64,000 bases of DNA from Altererythrobacter sp. C41 (GTDB taxonomy: Bacteria; Pseudomonadota; Alphaproteobacteria; Sphingomonadales; Sphingomonadaceae), in NCBI RefSeq assembly GCF_016803135.1, contig NZ_JAEVFE010000002.1, positions 124,001-188,000 on the forward strand. Direction: 5' to 3'. Below are positions 61,852-64,000 of this stretch, one piece after another. Position numbers and translations under genes: made by a program. A model generated the notes under the pieces. The model did not search any database, had not been told where the DNA came from, and worked only from the letters and a program-made list of their open reading frames with translations. Position 1 is the first letter of the stretch, and every line of letters starts with the position of its first letter.

Positions 61852-62574
61852 TCAGTACATGTGCTGGCCGCCGTTGATGCTCATCGTGGAGCCGGTGACG
61901 AAGCCGGCTTCGTCGCTGGTGAGGAAGGCGACGCCGCGGGCAATTTCGTCCGCCTGGCCCAGGCGCCCGACCGGGATCTTGGCGACGATCTTCTCCAGCA
62001 CCGGTTCCGGGACGGCGGCGACCATATCGGTGTCGATATAGCCGGGCGCGATCGCGTTGACGGTGACGCCTGAGCGCGCGCCTTCCTGTGCCAGGGCTTT
62101 GGTAAAGCCGTGGATGCCGCTCTTGGCCGCGGCGTAGTTGACCTGGCCGTACTGGCCCGCCTGACCGTTGATCGAGCCGATATTGACGATGCGGCCCCAG
62201 CCGCGCTCGCGCATCCCGGGGAAGCAGGCCTTGGCCATGTTGAAGCACCCGCCGAGGTTGATTCGCATGACCTCGTTCCAGTCGTCGAAGGTCATCTTGT
62301 GCAGTGTGCCGTCGCGGGTGATGCCGGCGTTGTTGACCACGATGTCGACCGCGCCCACCTCCTCGGTCACCCGCCTGCAGCCGTCCTGGCAGGCCTCGTG
62401 ATCGCCCACGTCCCATTTGTAGACCGGAATGCCGTGCGCGGCGGAGAAGCGCTGCGCCCGCTCGTCGTTGCCGGCATAGTTGGCGACCACGGTGCGCCCC
62501 TGCGCCTTGAGCGCGAGGCTGATCGCCTCGCCGATACCGCGGGTTCCGCCGGTGACGATTGCAACGCGAGCCAT
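61852..62574 (-). CDS. phbB: Acetoacetyl-CoA reductase
   Basis: 240 residues. Short-chain dehydrogenase: cofactor motif VTGGTRGIG near residue 8, NNAG at 81-84, catalytic Ser134 in IVNIGSINGQAGQYGQ, Tyr147 and Lys151 in VNYAAAKSG. The NxNGQxGQxGQxNYxAAK pattern is typical of PhaB/PhbB, which reduces acetoacetyl-CoA to (R)-3-hydroxybutyryl-CoA with NADPH for polyhydroxybutyrate synthesis. FabG is the alternative. GGAGACAAGTCC precedes ATG 62574. phaA and phaC are not in the window. Confidence 0.9.
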   Translation of the reverse strand: MARVAIVTGGTRGIGEAISLALKAQGRTVVANYAGNDERAQRFSAAHGIPVYKWDVGDHEACQDGCRRVTEEVGAVDIVVNNAGITRDGTLHKMTFDDWNEVMRINLGGCFNMAKACFPGMRERGWGRIVNIGSINGQAGQYGQVNYAAAKSGIHGFTKALAQEGARSGVTVNAIAPGYIDTDMVAAVPEPVLEKIVAKIPVGRLGQADEIARGVAFLTSDEAGFVTGSTMSINGGQHMY

Positions 62575-62633
62575 GGACTTGTCTCCGCCTGATTTTTGTG
62601 GGTCCCGCAGGTCTACGCGAAGGCTGCGCGACA

Positions 62634-62662
62634 CAAAAGAAAAACCCCGCCGGAGCGGGGCC
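62634..62662 (-). terminator. Intrinsic terminator for the minus-strand exported-protein gene
   Basis: On the minus strand, CCCCGC and GCGGGG (62655-62660, 62645-62650) form a stem with loop TCCG, followed by TTTTTCTTTT. It lies 30 bases past the stop of the 251-residue gene and upstream of phbB. Confidence 0.9.
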
Positions 62663-62691
62663 TTGCAGACGAATTCAGGCCTCGATGACGG

Positions 62692-63447
62692 TCAGAAGCG
62701 GAACTGCGTGCCGACATAGACCGCCTGGCTGTCCTGCTCCATGTCAGTGAGCGGCGCGAGCCGGTCGCGATCCTGCGAAAGCCGCACGCCGGCGGTGACG
62801 TCGAGATTGCGGGTGACGCGGTAGGCGCCGCCGAGATCGACCGACTGATCGCCCAGCCCTTCCAGCGTGCGCGGCGAGCGGCCGACGCTGCGGTCCCGTT
62901 CGAACGCAATGCGCGGCTGGAACCGGCTTGGTTCCTCCTCACGGCCCTGGGCGGGTTCGAAGCTGGCGAGATCGGGAACGTCCATCTCGCGCACGCCCTC
63001 TGGCAGCGAGGTCGCCTTGGCGAAGGTCTGGTAACCGCGGGCAATGCCTAGATTGTAGCGGGTCGATGCGATCGTCGCAGCGCCGGTTCCCGGCTCCCCG
63101 GCGATCGAGGCCAGGGTCGAGCGGAACGAGATCGCGCGTGCGGTCTGCTCGTCGACGCGGACGGCTACGGTCACGGTGCGGTCGAGCGGCTTGGCGGGGC
63201 CGGCGGGTGTGAAACGAAGCGTCTGGCCGCTCGCGGCGACCTGTTGCGCGACTCGCCGGGCGAGCTGCGGGTCGACCGATGCGGGCGTGAAGGGGGCGAA
63301 CTGTGCGGTCGCGGGGGCGGCGGCTTCCCCATTCTCCAGCCCGACGAGCGCCAGGCCGGCCGAAGGGATCGCGAGCGCAAGGCACGCAGCCGACAGCAGC
63401 GTGGGCGCAAACCCACCCTTGCGTGTCATCTTGCGTGACCCAGACAT
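62692..63447 (-). CDS. Unrecognised exported protein, beta-strand C-terminus
   Basis: 251 residues from ATG 63447 (GGAAGGA upstream; ATG 63429 is an alternative). Basic N-terminus then a signal-like segment (FAPTLLSAACLALAIPSAGLALVG). The middle is polar. The final ~60 residues (DLGGAYRVTRNLDVTAGVRLSQDRDRL...SQAVYVGTQFRF) look like amphipathic beta strands ending in a terminal Phe, as in outer-membrane beta-barrel or OmpA-like proteins. I do not recognise the family. A terminator follows it. Confidence 0.74.
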   Translation of the reverse strand: MSGSRKMTRKGGFAPTLLSAACLALAIPSAGLALVGLENGEAAAPATAQFAPFTPASVDPQLARRVAQQVAASGQTLRFTPAGPAKPLDRTVTVAVRVDEQTARAISFRSTLASIAGEPGTGAATIASTRYNLGIARGYQTFAKATSLPEGVREMDVPDLASFEPAQGREEEPSRFQPRIAFERDRSVGRSPRTLEGLGDQSVDLGGAYRVTRNLDVTAGVRLSQDRDRLAPLTDMEQDSQAVYVGTQFRF

Positions 63448-63786
63448 TGCAGCGCGTCCTTCCCCTTGTTCCCCCGCCATCCAAGCCGATCGGCCCTGAA
63501 CGGTTCCTGACTCTTCACGCACCATCCCCTGTCGGGACTCGGGCGCAGAAGAGTCGAAAGGAAAGTTAGAATCGATCCAATGCCTTGACCAGCATTTTCC
63601 ACAGGACGGAGTCCGTGATTCGGCGCAGGTGTTGCACCATGCACACAGCCCCGGCGATTAAGGCGCGGTTCAAACGCTGGCCGGTCAATCGCGGGCTCCG
63701 AACAAGGAGTCCACGCTGTGCTTGCCGCTCGCGCCGTGGGGGTTATAGAGACGAACGAGCACACTGACAGGATACGACCCGATCAT
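63448..63786. other. 339-base divergent intergenic region with one candidate promoter
   Basis: This gap separates the unrecognised exported gene from the DUF3576 gene; the genes diverge. Short frames on either strand have no supporting ribosome-binding site or homology that I can see. TTGCCG (63722-63727) and TATAGA (63744-63749), 16 bases apart, could be a promoter for the DUF3576 gene. I see no repeats or RNA gene. Confidence 0.5.
63722..63749 (+). promoter_or_regulatory. Candidate sigma-70-type promoter for DUF3576 gene
   Basis: TTGCCG and TATAGA with a 16-base spacer, 37 bases upstream of the ATG at 63787. The -10 fits but the -35 is only partly consensus. Judged by eye. Confidence 0.35.
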
Positions 63787-64000
63787 ATGAACGCGACCCG
63801 CCTTACCTCGACCGTTTCCCGCGGCCTGCTCGTCTCGCTGGCGCTTGCCGGTCTCACGGCGTGCGGCGGCGGTGGCCGCCCCGCCTCGGATCTCGCCGCG
63901 AGCCAGGTGACCACGATCGGCGTCAACTCCTACCTCTGGCGCGCCGCGCTGGAGACGGTGAGCTTCGCACCCCTGCTCCAGGCCGACAGTGCTGGCGGGG
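63787..64000 (+). CDS. DUF3576 domain lipoprotein (5' part; cut by window end)
   Basis: The first 71 residues are visible. Signal peptide with lipobox LTAC (Cys near 27), a Gly-rich linker (GGGGRPASDLA) and then TTIGVNSYLWRAALETVSFAPLLQADSAGG, the characteristic opening of DUF3576, a family of small alphaproteobacterial lipoproteins, commonly encoded just ahead of leuS. No function is established. Confidence 0.88.
   Translation, partial: MNATRLTSTVSRGLLVSLALAGLTACGGGGRPASDLAASQVTTIGVNSYLWRAALETVSFAPLLQADSAGG

Noticed and set aside
61852-62574. Calling the reductase FabG of fatty acid synthesis
   Set aside because: The GQxGQxGQxNY region fits PhbB better, and no fab genes are adjacent; still, an overlap of function cannot be excluded.

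Overview
This window is high-GC chromosomal DNA from an alphaproteobacterium, most likely a member of the Sphingomonadales (Erythrobacteraceae/Sphingomonadaceae type). The indications are the gene repertoire and order: rpe next to a heparinase II/III-like gene and purH, a ~1570-residue NAD-glutamate dehydrogenase, a CYP153-type P450, an IHF-beta gene beside tRNA-Leu, and a DUF3576 lipoprotein. Genes are tightly packed, and many junctions are ATGA, GTGA or TTGA overlaps. I see no insertion sequence, prophage, integrase, CRISPR array, rRNA or classical defence island, so this looks like core chromosome with a few accessory cassettes.

Region 1 (1-10.3 kb): a 3' gene fragment, an App1-type phosphatase, an envelope block (M48-TPR protease, DsbA-like thiol protein, PDZ-M48 protease), an HD-domain enzyme, a LytS/LytR-type two-component pair, a PfkB/adenosine kinase, a CysZ-like membrane protein and two uncharacterised proteins. 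Region 2 (10.3-19.3 kb): DUF2141 protein, rpe, heparinase-like, purH, a 45-residue membrane protein, a lipoprotein-type MsrA, a Zur-like Fur regulator, dxs and an NnrU-family protein. Region 3 (19.3-25.1 kb): an operon for a POT peptide transporter, two exported amidohydrolases (the second lacking the metal-binding HxH) and an FKBP isomerase, with a divergent small GntR regulator and an inverted repeat between them.

Region 4 (25.2-33.2 kb): ihfB, tRNA-Leu(UAA), a SnoaL-like protein, a tandem PilZ protein, a CYP153-like P450, a REP-like palindrome pair, an ABC exporter, queG and a ferredoxin-reductase-like flavoprotein that could serve the P450. Region 5 (33.2-41.9 kb): the large NAD-glutamate dehydrogenase, an LLM flavoprotein, a TPR-like protein, an alpha/beta hydrolase, a 34-residue lipoprotein, and a three-gene cassette of a 55-residue membrane protein, a 202-residue membrane protein and a 63-residue XRE regulator.

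Region 6 (41.9-48.3 kb): thrS behind a threonine-codon-rich leader peptide and a chain of mutually exclusive hairpins, which is the strongest regulatory find; then a GNAT enzyme, a TauE/SafE transporter, an agmatine deiminase-like enzyme and an M28 lipoprotein peptidase. Region 7 (48.4-57.7 kb): glnE-bcp-DUF455, an M23 endopeptidase with a strong terminator, an AMP-forming acyl-CoA synthetase, galU, murA and two small proteins. Region 8 (57.8-64 kb): a SugE/Gdx-type SMR exporter, a CPBP protease, the TIGR02587/TIGR02588 membrane pair, an ion-channel-like protein, a LuxR-HTH/DUF4019 membrane regulator, an acetoacetyl-CoA reductase, an unrecognised exported protein and the start of a DUF3576 lipoprotein.

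All identifications come from reading motifs and family resemblance by eye; no database search was run.
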